Of a stretch of DNA of 64,000 bases, positions 23,035-34,100 are shown piece after piece. The notes below the pieces were generated by a model. It did no database searches and was not told the DNA's origin. It saw nothing but the letters and a program-made list of their open reading frames with translations. How positions within the stretch are numbered: the first letter of the stretch is position 1; each line of letters begins with the position of its first letter. Source of the stretch: Nymphaea colorata (Eukaryota; Streptophyta; Magnoliopsida; Nymphaeales; Nymphaeaceae); the NCBI RefSeq assembly GCF_008831285.2, contig NC_045141.1, positions 2,668,001 to 2,732,000 of the forward strand, given 5' to 3'. A program made the position numbers and the translations under genes.

Positions 23035-23467
23035 AGAGAGAAAGAGAGAGCAAGGTTGATGCTGCTTTCTGTCACCACTGCCAGAAGAAGCTGGCTGGTG
23101 GAAGTGGTATCAGAAGGCGGAGCTGAGAAAGGGAGAGAGGAAGAAGTGAAAAGGAGAAAGAGAGAGGGAGCTGGCTGATCGAACCCTAATTTGATTTTTT
23201 CCTTTTTAAGTTGAGACTTGAGACAAAAACAGGCTGCACAGTGTCACCCACCTTGCATTTAGTGTGGTGTGCACTAAAAACTGGACAAGAACAGCTAGTG
23301 GGACTGGATGGCATGTTGTCTTAATCCTGGCTGCACCTGCACTACACTGCACTGAATGCTTGTTTTTTGTTTGACATAGTCTATCAGTTATTTGGTGGGT
23401 CTTCCATGGATGCATTTGAAATGTTTGCTACTTCTAGAGTTTTAACATTTTTTGTACTGTATATCAG
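22475..23467. other. Remainder of the 11.6-kb intron
   Basis: This is non-coding. The region 22490-22510 (GGTGCTGGTACCGG) and the region ending near 22795 (TTTTTAAAAATATTCCATACCC ... CCATGTCACACA) resemble the two margins of the CTMTGTSACA family element at 17440-21749. The family I copia therefore probably inserted into an older member of that family. A CA-rich tract follows at 22785-22820, and a pure AT microsatellite lies at 22984-23031. The acceptor TATATCAG precedes the next exon. Confidence 0.45.
22984..23031. repeat. (AT)n microsatellite
   Basis: About 24 uninterrupted TA/AT units are followed by a short GA-rich stretch. Confidence 0.95.
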
Positions 23468-23564
23468 CCTTTGAATCTGCAACAGTATGAAGCCATTCGT
23501 AGAATGTCCACTGAGATACGATCATATGCACCTGATGCGCGTGTTCTTACTACATATTATGCTG
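23468..23564 (+). CDS. DUF4091/GH123-like gene, exon
   Basis: The acceptor is TATATCAG|CCT and the donor GCTG|GTAGGT. It encodes PLNLQQYEAIRRMSTEIRS then YAPDARVLTTYYA, directly continuing the WDE exon in phase 0 and ending with one base of a Gly codon. The following intron is 15.9 kb and holds two full copia elements, an old copia, a DNA transposon and a hAT relic. The exon itself is intact. Confidence 0.87.
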
Positions 23565-24174
23565 GTAGGTTTTCTTCTCAACCCAATTATTAAAATTTTG
23601 AAACAGCTCATGATACCCTTTTTTAGCTTGTTGGATCTTAACTTTTCATGTCAGTTATTTTCATAACTTTCCTCTGTTATGACTTAATTGTTGTTTACTC
23701 CGTCTTCTTGATCCATGAATTCACTGGAAAACCATTGCAGGATGATGGCTTTACTATTATGTAATTTGTTCTTGACTGGCATTCTTTTCTGTTTCTCTGG
23801 AATTTTTGTCTCACAGTAATCAATTCCTATGAAGATGGACGGAAAAGACAATGTCTTTGTTAATTTGATCCTTCTAGAGTCTAAACTTTGTCAAGAGATG
23901 TATGTAATCAGTTAGAGCCAAAAGTTTTTGAAATTTTCCGTGTAGAAAACACAGTACAGGACTAATCTAGCAAGAAATAGATATGACTTGCATATTCAAA
24001 GGCAATGAGGTGTTGCATCACAGTATATTATGTTCTGGTAGCTGCTTTAGTCTCATAGATGATATTCATAGATATTCATTTTGTTGGATGATCTCATAGC
24101 TGCTTTAGTTTGATAGATGATGCCTGTTAAAAGCAATATTCATATATTCGAGGAGTAGATAGAATAATTGATAT
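23565..24174. other. Intron sequence, nothing recognised
   Basis: This non-coding sequence has no open frame of note, no repeat shared with other parts of the window and no clear element end. Confidence 0.5.
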
Positions 24175-25494
24175 TGCAGATGGATTATAGAGTCTGGTTC
24201 CTGTAGATACCTCCCAAAACCCACATAAAGTTTACACAATAGAATCTTCTAATGAATACCATAATGCTGTGTACTGATGGGAGTTTGTGTTCGGTTGTGG
24301 GTCAAGGAAACACTTCCATATTTCCTTCTTTGCAATTAAGTAATGTGTTTCATTTTCTTTCATTTCCTCAAAATTTTTTTAGTTATGCTGCTAAGGAGCT
24401 AAATTGTTAAGTGATCTTTGACCCTGTTTGCTGTATTTTTCTAGATTTATTGATAGGGAAGAGGATTGGTAGACGCCATGAGGAAGGTGGTGTCTATCAT
24501 CTCAACCAATCAGAGGGAGTGACTGGATTTGCTGTTGAGGTGTCTTGTAGTTCTGGCATTTTTTCCTTGGCCATCTTTCTTTGCCCAAACGTCGTGTAGT
24601 CGTCCTTCAAGTTCACACTTGAACATCTTCCTACCGTGAAGAACGTCAATTGTGCAAACATCATTGAAGTTCATCTGCTTCCAATTAGAGTCCATCTAGT
24701 CATAGATGTTTAAGCTTCTTCACGTTGATTTACAGGACCTTGTAGGGTTCCTAGTGTCGCCGATTACCTTGTAACTGTTAACGATTTCCCATCGCTGTCA
24801 TAGTTATTTTTAATAAAAGAAAGATCTGAAGTTATTGCCCTTCCTTTGTCACTGAAATAAGTGTTTAGTTTGATTGATTTTTCAAGATCATTTGCACTGA
24901 TAGTGCTTTTGAATTTAAAACCATTGATTTGCTGCATTTTTTTCACAATCGTGGTATCTATCCTCAACCTATGTTTGCCCATAGGCCATATCTCCTAATA
25001 TAATGAGGTTTCAGAAAGGAAACATTTCAGGTTTCAGAAAGGAAACATTTCATAATGTCACACACTCTAATGCTTGAAGATGAAATGCCTACATCCTTTT
25101 GGGACAATATAAAACAGCTTGTTACCTAATTAACCGAATGTACCTAACATTGACAAGTTGGCTTCTCAAGCTACTGAAAACTAAAAGAGATATAAGTGTT
25201 ATGACCCTATTTTTCATAGAGTATTTAAATGATGGGTGTATCTTTCTTCGAGCCCATTCCATATTTCTCTAGAACTGCATCTATGCTTTTGTCGAACAAG
25301 ATGACCTCATGCCAATACCTATTGTCGTACTTTCTGCTGGTCCTTTCCTCATCAACTTCCTAGTATAACCCCCTTTGGCTACTCGGTTCAGTGCCCTCCC
25401 TTCGGTATACACTTGTAGATCACCTTCTGACTCCGCTGCTCTGTCATCATCTTCTAATGATGTAAATACTCCCAATGCTATTGAGTTTCCTATT
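24175..25494 (+). pseudogene. Old copia remnant, part 1 (end of PR to integrase and linker)
   Basis: Without frame continuity, the + strand reads successive copia landmarks. They are YTDGSLCSVVGQG (about 24275), GKRIGRRHEEGGVYHL (24450-24500), a zinc-binding CANIIE segment (about 24655), FLIKERSEVIALPLS (24808-24855), EDEMPTSFWDNIKQLVT (about 25075-25130) and VSFFEPIPYFSRTASM (25235-25285). The order and spacing fit protease-adjacent sequence, the integrase N-terminus, core and C-terminus of a Ty1/copia polyprotein. The copy is too decayed to assign to one of the families here. It continues after 36089 beyond two nested elements, the first of which has CTATT duplications. Confidence 0.7.
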
Positions 25495-25716
25495 TGTTGC
25501 AGCGGAGAAGAAGAGAGTGAGAGAGAGAAGCTGCCGTGAGATTGAACCTTGAGAACCCTCTATTACGATAACCCTCATCTCTCTTATAAAAGAGATTAGG
25601 GTAAAAAGGGATTTACAAAATAACTCAATGGAAAATAAGGAAAATATTAAAGAGATCTTATAACTCTTTAATATTACAAGGAACCTCCTAAAACATAAAA
25701 CTTTTCTTGTTCAACA
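25495..25716 (-). repeat. 3' LTR of the antisense family III copia
   Basis: It reads TGTTGAACAAGAAAAG to CCGCTGCAACA on minus and is identical to 30688-30909. A TTTTATAAGAG TATA-like motif is present in both. Confidence 0.95.
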
Positions 25717-25723
25717 CTCCCCC

Positions 25724-28700
25724 TCAAGCTGGAGCATACATATTAAACATGCTCAGCTTGTTACAACATCTAGAGAAATCACCAATAGGAAGAGCTTTGG
25801 TGAAGATATCTGCAGCTTGATCTTCTGAAGGAACATGAACAGTGGCAATGGTTCCTGTTTGAACGAGATCTCGAATGTAATGGCAATCCACCTCAATATG
25901 TTTAGTTCTTTCATGGAAAACTGGATTGTTTGCAATGTGTGTGGCTGCTTGATTGTCACAATACATCTTCATGGGAAGTGTGATTGACACACTTAAGCTG
26001 GATAGCATGGATCTAGCCCACGTCATTTCTGCTGCTGTTTGAGCCATAGCTCTGTATTCGGATTCTGCACTAGATCTTGACACCACACCTTGTTTTTTGC
26101 TTCTCCACGATATGAGATTGCGTCCCACAAATACACAAAATCCTGTGGTAGATTTTTTGTCCTCTACTGAGCCAGCATAATCAGCATTACTATAGGCTTC
26201 CACTTCCAGAGTCTTGCTTTTTGTGAACAAAAGGCCTTTGCCAGGAGAAGATTTCAGATATTTAACCACCATCAAAGCAGCATCCCAATGAACTTTCCTT
26301 GGTTTTTCCATAAATTGACTTAGTTTTCCCACTGCAAAACTAATGTCTGGTCTTGTCACGGTAACATAGATAGGTTTTCCAATAAGGGATCTGTAAGATC
26401 TAGAATCCACTAATTCTGTTTGGTCATCATGAAGATGTATACGTGGATTCATAGGTAAATTTGCCGGTTTAGCTCCTAGCATCCCTGTGTCCTGCAATAA
26501 ATCAAGAACATATTTCCGTTGAGAGAGAACAACACCCTCCCCATTGCGAGCAACTTCTATTCCCAAGAAGTATCGTATAGGACCCAGATCTTTCGTCACA
26601 AAGTGTTTTTGAAGAAACAACTTTGCATCAGAAATTGCTTGATCAGAATCACCCGTCAGGATAATATCATCAACATAAACCACGAGAACAGTTATACCTC
26701 GGGAAGCCTTCTTGATAAACAAGGAATGATCAAGAGGAGATCTCACAAAGCCACACTGTGAGACTACCTCGGAAAACTTGTGAAACCACGCACGAGGACT
26801 CTGTTTGAGTCCATAAATAGCTTTCTTCAGCTTGCACACTTTTCCACACTCCCCCTGTCGTTCAAATCCCGGTGGTTGTTGCATATAGACAGTCTCATCA
26901 AGATCACCATACAAAAAGGCGTTTTTGACATCCAGTTGATACATGTGCCAGTCATGGTGGACAGCCACAGAAATAATAAGACGAATGGTTCCCAACCGAG
27001 CAACTGGAGAGAAAGTCTCAAAGAAATCCACACCGTAGGTCTGCGTGTAGCCCTTAGCAACCAATCGAGCTTTGTATCGTTCCAAAGAACCATCAGAATT
27101 ATACTTAACTGTGAATACCCACTTTGAGCCAACAATATCACATCGAGGAGGAGGATCAACAGGTTCCCAAGTGCCCCTCTGCACTAAGACATCCATCTCA
27201 TCTTGCATAGCCCGTCTCCATTGGGTGTCTAATAAGGCCTGCTGGTGACACGTAGGAACTGTATGAGCAGCCAAAGCATGAATGAATTGTTGCATATTTT
27301 TACTAACCCCATCAGTAGACACAAAATGAGATATAGGATGTAAAGTACATTGTCGTCTGCCTTTGCGAAGAGCAATAGGTAAGTCTTGACAAAGATCAGA
27401 ATGAGTAGGGCTATGCGCTTCAGATGTACTTACCTCCTGAGACACGGTTGGCAAAAGATTATGAGAAGGGTCCTGTCGACGTGTGTAGACCAGCGGTGGA
27501 TCACGAAACTTGGACACAACAGACGAAGGAGATTCAACAGGGAACGACTCCAAAGGAATAGGAGGAATAGGTAGTGGGTCTGGAGACCGTGGCATCTCAG
27601 TAGACATAGGAGTGAGGCTATAATAAGGTTGAGACTCAAAGAATGTGACATCCGCACTGATATACTCTTTTTGAGTCAATGGATCAAAGCATTTGTAGCC
27701 TTTATGGTTTCTGCAGTAACCAATGAAAATGCACTTAATGGCTTGGGCTCCCAATTTGTCACGTGTGGGTCCAAGAATGTGAACAAAGCATGTGCAACCA
27801 AATACTTTGGGAGCCACTGGAAACAAGGATCTTTGTGGGTGCACAAGTTTAATGGGGATCTGGTTATCAATGGAGGATGAGGGTAAACGATTGGTTAAGT
27901 AGCAAGCAGTAAGAATAGCATCTCCCCAAAAATATGCAGGGAGATTAGTATGAAGCATAAGGGAACGAGCCACATTTAAAAGTTGACGATGTTTTCGCTC
28001 AACTATTCCATTTTGCTGGGAAGTATGGGGACATGTAAACTGAGGAGAAATGCCATTATCTGAGTAAAACTTCATTAAGGTAGATGCCTTAAACTCAAGA
28101 GCATTATCAGTGCGAATGTTTTTAACAAGAATACCAAACTGGGTCTTTATTTCAATAATAAGGTTTTTGAGAGTACATACGACTTCAGACCTTTCCTTCA
28201 AAAGAAAAACCCAGGTGACTCGAGAATAATCATCTACGATGACAAGAAAATAACGAAATCTTGACCTACTAGCAACTCTGCTAGGACCCCACACATCAAC
28301 ATGAAGAAGATCAAATAGTCCACAACTGGACGTACTAAGACTCGATGAATAACTACTACGAGTGTGTTTGCCAAGTTGACAAGCTTCACACTGGAACGAC
28401 TCTGGTAAGGAGAGATGTGGAAGGAGATGACGGAGCTTGGAGACAGATGGATGACCAAGTCTGAGATGCCACTGGAACGAGGATGACAATGATGTGATCG
28501 ATGATGCTGCAATACCCACGGGATCCGACAGGAAGTAGATACCCCCTTTCTCATAGCCTCCACCAATCGTCTTCCCAGTTGGCAAGTCCTGAAATGAACA
28601 TAAACCAGAGTCAAACGTAACACGACAATGTAAATCATTAACCAATTGTCCAACAGATAACAAATTTGTGGGAAACTTAGGAGCATATAACACATTGGGA

Positions 28701-28900
28701 ATAGTCATAGATTGAGAGATCTTGATATCTCCATATCCCATAATGGGTGACAATCTACCATCTGCAAGTCTCACATAACGTATCTGAGGTAGTGAGTGTA
28801 GCACAGTAAACATAGAAGGCGTACTACAAAAGTGCCTCGATGCCCCTGAATCAATAATCCAAGTAGTACCTGTATCATGTGAGATAGTGTCAACAGACAT
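25724..28900 (-). CDS. Family III copia pol (PR-INT-RT-RNase H), 1,058 aa
   Basis: This is one open frame. Protease is WIIDSGASRHF (Asp at residue 17). The integrase zinc-binding region is HLRLGHPSVSKL with CEACQLGKH, and the catalytic triad is in LLHVDVWGP, IRTDNALEF and VERKHRQ. Reverse transcriptase carries the YVDD box (VVYVDDIILTG). RNase H carries an ADYAGS block and ends FNMYAPA. The oddity is that the usual S-D-A-D of the RNase H active site reads SNAD (D to N), while the related copy at 59759 keeps SDAD. Translation in frame upstream gives TGDSA before the first Met. The start is therefore formal, and the protein would normally be made as a gag-pol fusion. Confidence 0.9.
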   Translation of the reverse strand: MSVDTISHDTGTTWIIDSGASRHFCSTPSMFTVLHSLPQIRYVRLADGRLSPIMGYGDIKISQSMTIPNVLYAPKFPTNLLSVGQLVNDLHCRVTFDSGLCSFQDLPTGKTIGGGYEKGGIYFLSDPVGIAASSITSLSSSFQWHLRLGHPSVSKLRHLLPHLSLPESFQCEACQLGKHTRSSYSSSLSTSSCGLFDLLHVDVWGPSRVASRSRFRYFLVIVDDYSRVTWVFLLKERSEVVCTLKNLIIEIKTQFGILVKNIRTDNALEFKASTLMKFYSDNGISPQFTCPHTSQQNGIVERKHRQLLNVARSLMLHTNLPAYFWGDAILTACYLTNRLPSSSIDNQIPIKLVHPQRSLFPVAPKVFGCTCFVHILGPTRDKLGAQAIKCIFIGYCRNHKGYKCFDPLTQKEYISADVTFFESQPYYSLTPMSTEMPRSPDPLPIPPIPLESFPVESPSSVVSKFRDPPLVYTRRQDPSHNLLPTVSQEVSTSEAHSPTHSDLCQDLPIALRKGRRQCTLHPISHFVSTDGVSKNMQQFIHALAAHTVPTCHQQALLDTQWRRAMQDEMDVLVQRGTWEPVDPPPRCDIVGSKWVFTVKYNSDGSLERYKARLVAKGYTQTYGVDFFETFSPVARLGTIRLIISVAVHHDWHMYQLDVKNAFLYGDLDETVYMQQPPGFERQGECGKVCKLKKAIYGLKQSPRAWFHKFSEVVSQCGFVRSPLDHSLFIKKASRGITVLVVYVDDIILTGDSDQAISDAKLFLQKHFVTKDLGPIRYFLGIEVARNGEGVVLSQRKYVLDLLQDTGMLGAKPANLPMNPRIHLHDDQTELVDSRSYRSLIGKPIYVTVTRPDISFAVGKLSQFMEKPRKVHWDAALMVVKYLKSSPGKGLLFTKSKTLEVEAYSNADYAGSVEDKKSTTGFCVFVGRNLISWRSKKQGVVSRSSAESEYRAMAQTAAEMTWARSMLSSLSVSITLPMKMYCDNQAATHIANNPVFHERTKHIEVDCHYIRDLVQTGTIATVHVPSEDQAADIFTKALPIGDFSRCCNKLSMFNMYAPA

Positions 28901-28907
28901 AGCGCTG

Positions 28908-29950
28908 TCACCTGTCAGTCATAACTGTGGAGGCCGATGGCTGAGTAGATCTGTGTGCTAGAAAGTCCTCATACTCTGACTTATTGATACTCACAGTCAT
29001 TGTCTCAGGCTGAGAATAAGATAAAGACCCATCTACTACTGATGACGCTGCTTGGGCCGCTCCAATAGAAGACTGTAAAGAGTTCTTCCCCAGCTTTGAT
29101 GTAACATTTCTGCCTAAGAATGGCGCTGCAGTAGGACGACCATGTTTATCCCAACATCTGTCTTCCAAATGACCTATTTTCCCACAATAAGTGCACTGAA
29201 ATCTCCCCCGACCTCCTCCTGACCCACGGCCCATGCCTCTTCCCCTGAAGAAACCGCGTCCACGTCCTCCTGAAGCTGCTAAGGCAGAGGCATGGATATC
29301 ACTGGCCGGTGAAGAGAGGGTCACAGCAAGACGACTAAGCCTGTTGTACAGTTGTAGGCTTCAGCTAGATCAGGGATTTCTGCTCCAGTCAGCATCTGAG
29401 CCTTTGCTACTGCATATTCAGAGGAGAGACCCTGTAGGAATTTCGCAACCATAGACTGTTCACCATGGGTCTTATAACATGTTGGACATGGAGGACGTAA
29501 TGCTTTAAGTCGCTCAGAGATGGACTTAAGGGAAGCGAAGTACTGAGCAAGACTTTGATCACCCTGTTGCAGATTAAGTAGTTCCTCCTCTACCTGCAAT
29601 ATTTTGCTAATATTCCTGTCATTCGAGTAAGTCTGTTTCAAGAAATCCCACATTTGCTTAGCCGAGGTGTAGTATGCAATAGTTGATGCAATTTGGGGTT
29701 GCACACTATTCATGATCCATGACATGACAATATTATTATCTCCCTTCCATGAACTATATTTTCCACTCTTTTCAACAGGTTGGTTTTCTTCTATAACATG
29801 CTCCTTTTGATGTCCAATCACAGACATCATAAACACACGAGACCAAATCTCATAGTTAGATCCATCTAACTTTACAGTAGAACCATACGAAAATGGATTT
29901 CCTCCACTTTTAACTTCATGAGAAAAATCAGATTTATTACTTTCAGCCAT
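28908..29950 (-). pseudogene. Family III copia gag, two frames
   Basis: The likely start is Met at 29950 (MAESNKSDFSHEVKSGGNP), matching the gag start of the related copy at 59049. The first frame covers the KLDGSNYEIWSR and LQQGDQSLAQYF segments and ends at 29321. The second frame (to 28908) carries a Gly/Arg-rich stretch and the zinc knuckle CTYCGKIGHLEDRC. At the junction, TACAAC is followed by TG and a second TACAAC, an apparent 8-bp insertion that breaks EAYN from RLSRLAVT. A second one-base shift separates gag from pol near 28905. Unless these are bypassed, no gag-pol is made. Confidence 0.8.
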
Positions 29951-29990
29951 CATAAATCTGTCCACAAGAGATCAACCACCAATAGCGAGA

Positions 29991-29992
<2 letters not shown>

Positions 29993-30030
<38 letters not shown>
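29993..30030. repeat. (AT)n microsatellite in the copia leader
   Basis: A pure TA run lies between the gag start and the primer-binding site of the family III copia. Confidence 0.9.
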
Positions 30031-30032
<2 letters not shown>

Positions 30033-30687
30033 CTATTGAAAAAGAAACTGATCAAGAAGAACAGACGTCCCACACGGCAACGTTAGATGCGCAGAAACAA
30101 TCAACCTGCTGTCCAACTGTTGACAGCAATACCACAACAAAGAAGACTGCAATCTGAAGACAGAAAAACGCTGCTACCAGCAAGCCCACAACTGAAAACG
30201 AATCCCCACTGTTTGTATTGTTTGCGCTGACCAACGACTTATCTATTTATGCATCTAACGCTGCTGTACCACAGTTTATCCTTCACAGATCATGAATAAC
30301 GACAGCAAATAAAACCATCAACATAAACTTGCCATAGACGTCATAGATAGCAGTCCTCCACTTGGCTGCGTTGATCATATAACATATCAAATCATAGGCG
30401 ATTAATCAGCGCAGACTCCCACACAGCTGCGATACTATATACACTTCTGAAAAATCCACGGCTGGAGTCTATTCACGCATCTCTCCTAGCGTGAATAGAC
30501 TCCTCCACACTGTTCCGTTGCTGGAAAACAGCAACTAGAACAGGCGAGAGGTGAAGGAGAAAGAAAACGGAGGAAGTAGAAGAGATCAAGCCTGAAAGGA
30601 GACGGAGGATCGCCGACGGTGTGCGTCACGTCCGGCGCGCTGGCTGTGTGCTTCAAGTCTCCAGTCACGTCCGTATCTCTGATACCA

Positions 30688-30909
30688 TGTTGCAGCGGAG
30701 AAGAAGAGAGTGAGAGAGAGAAGCTGCCGTGAGATTGAACCTTGAGAACCCTCTATTACGATAACCCTCATCTCTCTTATAAAAGAGATTAGGGTAAAAA
30801 GGGATTTACAAAATAACTCAATGGAAAATAAGGAAAATATTAAAGAGATCTTATAACTCTTTAATATTACAAGGAACCTCCTAAAACATAAAACTTTTCT
30901 TGTTCAACA
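30688..30909 (-). repeat. 5' LTR of the antisense family III copia
   Basis: It is identical to 25495-25716. The primer-binding-site complement CTCTGATACCA ends at 30687. The next base (30910) belongs both to the CTATT duplication of this element and to the AACAC duplication of the next one. Confidence 0.95.
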
Positions 30910-30910
30910 C

Positions 30911-31188
30911 TGTAGAAACACACACCAAGATGGAGAGAAAGAAAAGGAACACACAATATACGTGGAAAACCTCAAAGAGAGGTGAAAAACCACGGAGAAG
31001 CTCTAACCTAGGTGCACAACCGCAACCCTAGGAGAGAGAAAATGTTATTCCACTTAATCAACAATTACACCATAAGTGGGATTAAATAAGAGGGAAAAAC
31101 GTCTAGGGTACCGAGCCACTCTCGGTACCCGTGCCCATGGGACCGGGTCTGGATCCAAACCCGGTTCCCTATACATGATATGTTAACA
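30911..31188 (-). repeat. 3' LTR of the antisense family IV copia
   Basis: It reads TGTTAACATATCATG to GTGTTTCTACA on minus. It carries the palindromic block GGGACCGGGTCTGGATCC with its partner, and a second GGTACCGAG/CTCGGTACC inverted repeat. The pol stop codon overlaps its first bases. Confidence 0.93.
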
Positions 31189-34100
31189 CTCCCCCTCAAG
31201 CTTGGCATACATGTCAAACATGCCAAGCTTGCTTACATTTTTCTCGAATTGAGATGTACATAAGGCTTTGGTTAGAACATCTGCAATTTGATCTTCAGAC
31301 TTCATATAAGGTAGGATCAACTCCTTTGAATCTATGCGTTCCCGTATGAAGTGGCGATCAATCTCCACATGTTTAGTTTTGTCATGCAGAACGGGATTAT
31401 TCGCAAGATTAATTGCAGACTTGTTGTCGCAGTACATCCTCATCTTCTCTTCTGTTTCAACACCAATATCTGTTAGGAGAATCTTTAACCATAACATTTC
31501 TGTAACTCCCATAGCCACAGCCCTGTATTCAGCCTCAGCACTGGATCTAGAGCATACTTCCTGCCTCTTACTTCTCCAAACAACCAGGTTACCCCCCAGA
31601 AAGATGCAGTACCCTGTGGTAGACCTCCTAGTATCAATACATCCTGCCCAATCTACGTCAGAGTATCCTTCAATATTAAGTTGGTCTTGCTGAGTATAGA
31701 GTAACCCTTTTCCTGGGTCATTCTTTAGGTACCCCAACACTCTTTCTGCACTCTTCCAGTGACAATCAGTAGGAGCATGCATAAACTGACTCAACACATT
31801 CACAGCATAAGTAATATCAGGGCGAGTAAGAGTAAGATAGATGAGTTTACCAACCAGCCTCTGATACCGCCCTTTTCCTTCCTCATCTAGGATGTTACCA
31901 GTTTTGATGCTTATCTTTGTACCAGACTCCATTGGAGTTAGAAAGGGTCTGCACCCAAGTTTGCCTGTCTCCTTTAGAAGATCCAGAGTGTATTTCCTTT
32001 GGCTCATAACCAGCCCTCTCTGACCGAGCAATCTCTATCCCCAGAAAGTACCTTAGTTTACCCAAATCTTTAAGATCAAATTCAGCAGCTAACCTCTCCT
32101 TCATCTTCTTTTTCTCTTCTTCATCGTCACCTGTGACTATCATATCATCAACATACACAAGAAGAAGACTCACCAGGCCATCTCTCTGCTTAATGAATAG
32201 GGTGTGATCACCATTTCCCTGTTTGTATCCATTTGTCTTCATCACTATCCTCAGTCTTTCAAACCATGCTTTAGGAGACTGCTTTAATCCATACAAGGCT
32301 TTCTTGAGATGACAGCATTTTCCGCTTTGAACATATCCAGGAGGCATACTCATATAGACCTCTTCTTCTAGATGGCCATTCAGGAATGCGTTCTTAACAT
32401 CAAGTTGATCCATGCTCCACCCCTTTTTCACGGCAAGAGCTAATATGACCCTCACAGTTTTCAGTTTGGCAACAGGGGCAAAGGTTTCAAGATAATCAAT
32501 ACCATATTTCTGACTGAACCCCTTTGCAACAAGCCGAGCCTTATACCTTTCCACAGTACCATCTGGTTTGTACTTCACATTGAACACCCACTTTGAACCA
32601 ACTAAATGAGTCCCTTTGGGAATATCCACAACTTCCCAAGTGTCATTCTTTGCCAAGGCATTCATCTCCTCTGTCATGGCCTGTAGCCATTTAGGATCCT
32701 CTCTAGCATCTTCCACACACCTGGGAATAACAGACTTAGACAAGGATGTTATAAAGCATTTGTAATTCTTACTCAATTTCGCATAAGAGACAAATCTCTG
32801 AATAGGGTGAGAAGTACAAGACCTGGTGCCCTTGCGCAGGGCTATAGGAAGCTCTTCATTGATTAGACTTGGGTCATCCGGGGAGCTCACAGGATTGGGA
32901 TTGGTTACATCAACATTTTCAATCACATCTGTCTTCTTCCTTCTGTACACCTGGCCAAACAAATGATCACGGGCTGTAGGCTGATTATCAACAAGACCCT
33001 CGTCCATGTGACGGTCTCTATCATCTCTGACTGTGTCTGCCACACTGTCACTGGCCTTGTAATCCAAGAAATCCGTAAACTGAATCAACTGATTTGAGGA
33101 ATACTCTTCACTACTGTGCCCTAGATACTCCCCCTGAAGAGGATTCACATGAAAGTATGCCTCATGTTCATGGAAGGTGACGTCTCGGGAAACATAGACT
33201 TTAGAGGTGGTAGGATCAACACATTTGTATCCCTTCTGAGTGGAGGAATACCCCAGGAAGACAGCCTTGACAGACCGAGGATCAAGTTTCTTGAGGGTGG
33301 GACTATGTTCATGAACAAAACAGACACACCCGAACACCCGAGGAGTAAGAGGCCAGGGATTCTGAGTAGGCCAAAGCATAGAGTACGGGGAATGGCCCTG
33401 CAACACACGGGTAGGCATACGGTTGATAAGGTGGGCACTAGTGAGAAGCGCATCACCCCAGTAGCGCTTGGGAACCTGACGATGGAACAGAAGGGCCCGG
33501 GTAACATCAAGCAAATGGCGATTCTTCCGTTCAGCCACGCCATTTTGGGGAGGTGTGTAACTACATGACGTTTCATGAACAATACCCTTGCTCTTCAAGA
33601 AATCATCTAGGGATTGAGAGACATACTCTCTAGCATTATCGATGCGAAAAGCTTGGACAGACGTCTGAAACTGAGTCTCAACAAAGGCCACAAAGTTTTT
33701 GACAATAACGGGAACTTCACTACGTTCTTTCAACAGATACACGAACGTACAACGGGAGTAATCATCAATAAGGGTCATAAAGTAATGAAAACCACGACAA
33801 GTGGGTACTCTCGAAGGACCCCAAACATCAGAATGAACCAAAGCAAATGGACGAGTGGTTTTATTGAATGAAATAGGGTACGAGGCCCTAACATGTTTAG
33901 CCAACTGACACACTTCACAGGTGAAGGAGTCCATGGAAACAGAATGAAACAAACTAGGAAACAACTTCTTAATCAATGGAAACGGAAGATGACCAAGCCT
34001 CTCGTGCCATCGCATAATAGTAGATCTGTCTTCTACGCCTGACAACTGTCCACTAGTGGCTGAAATAAGAGCGGACGCAACCTGCACAGGCAGTCTGTAG

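Larger units (their letters stand above)
25495..30909 (-). mobile_element. Family III copia, antisense, identical LTRs
   Basis: The LTRs are at 25495-25716 (3') and 30688-30909 (5'), 222 bp each, and by eye base-for-base identical. The target duplication is CTATT. The left copy is at 25490-25494. The right copy is C at 30910 plus TATT at 36089-36092, separated by the later insertion of the neighbouring copia. The tRNA-Met primer-binding site complement lies just left of 30688. The polypurine tract (CTTGAGGGGGAG on minus) precedes 25716. The element encodes a gag frame and an uninterrupted 1,058-codon pol. LTR identity means very recent insertion, yet gag is frame-shifted. Confidence 0.95.

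Noticed and set aside
22865-23053. Minus-strand frame of alternating Ile-Tyr
   Set aside because: It is the translation of the (AT)n microsatellite at 22984-23031.
26519-27127. Plus-strand frames opposite the family III pol
   Set aside because: They are antisense shadows of a real minus-strand pol with all expected domains.
28905-29330. Programmed ribosomal frameshifting between gag and pol in the family III copia
   Set aside because: The first break is an evident 8-bp near-duplication and the second a single-base shift. No slippery site or conserved overlap was seen, and plant copia elements normally use one frame.
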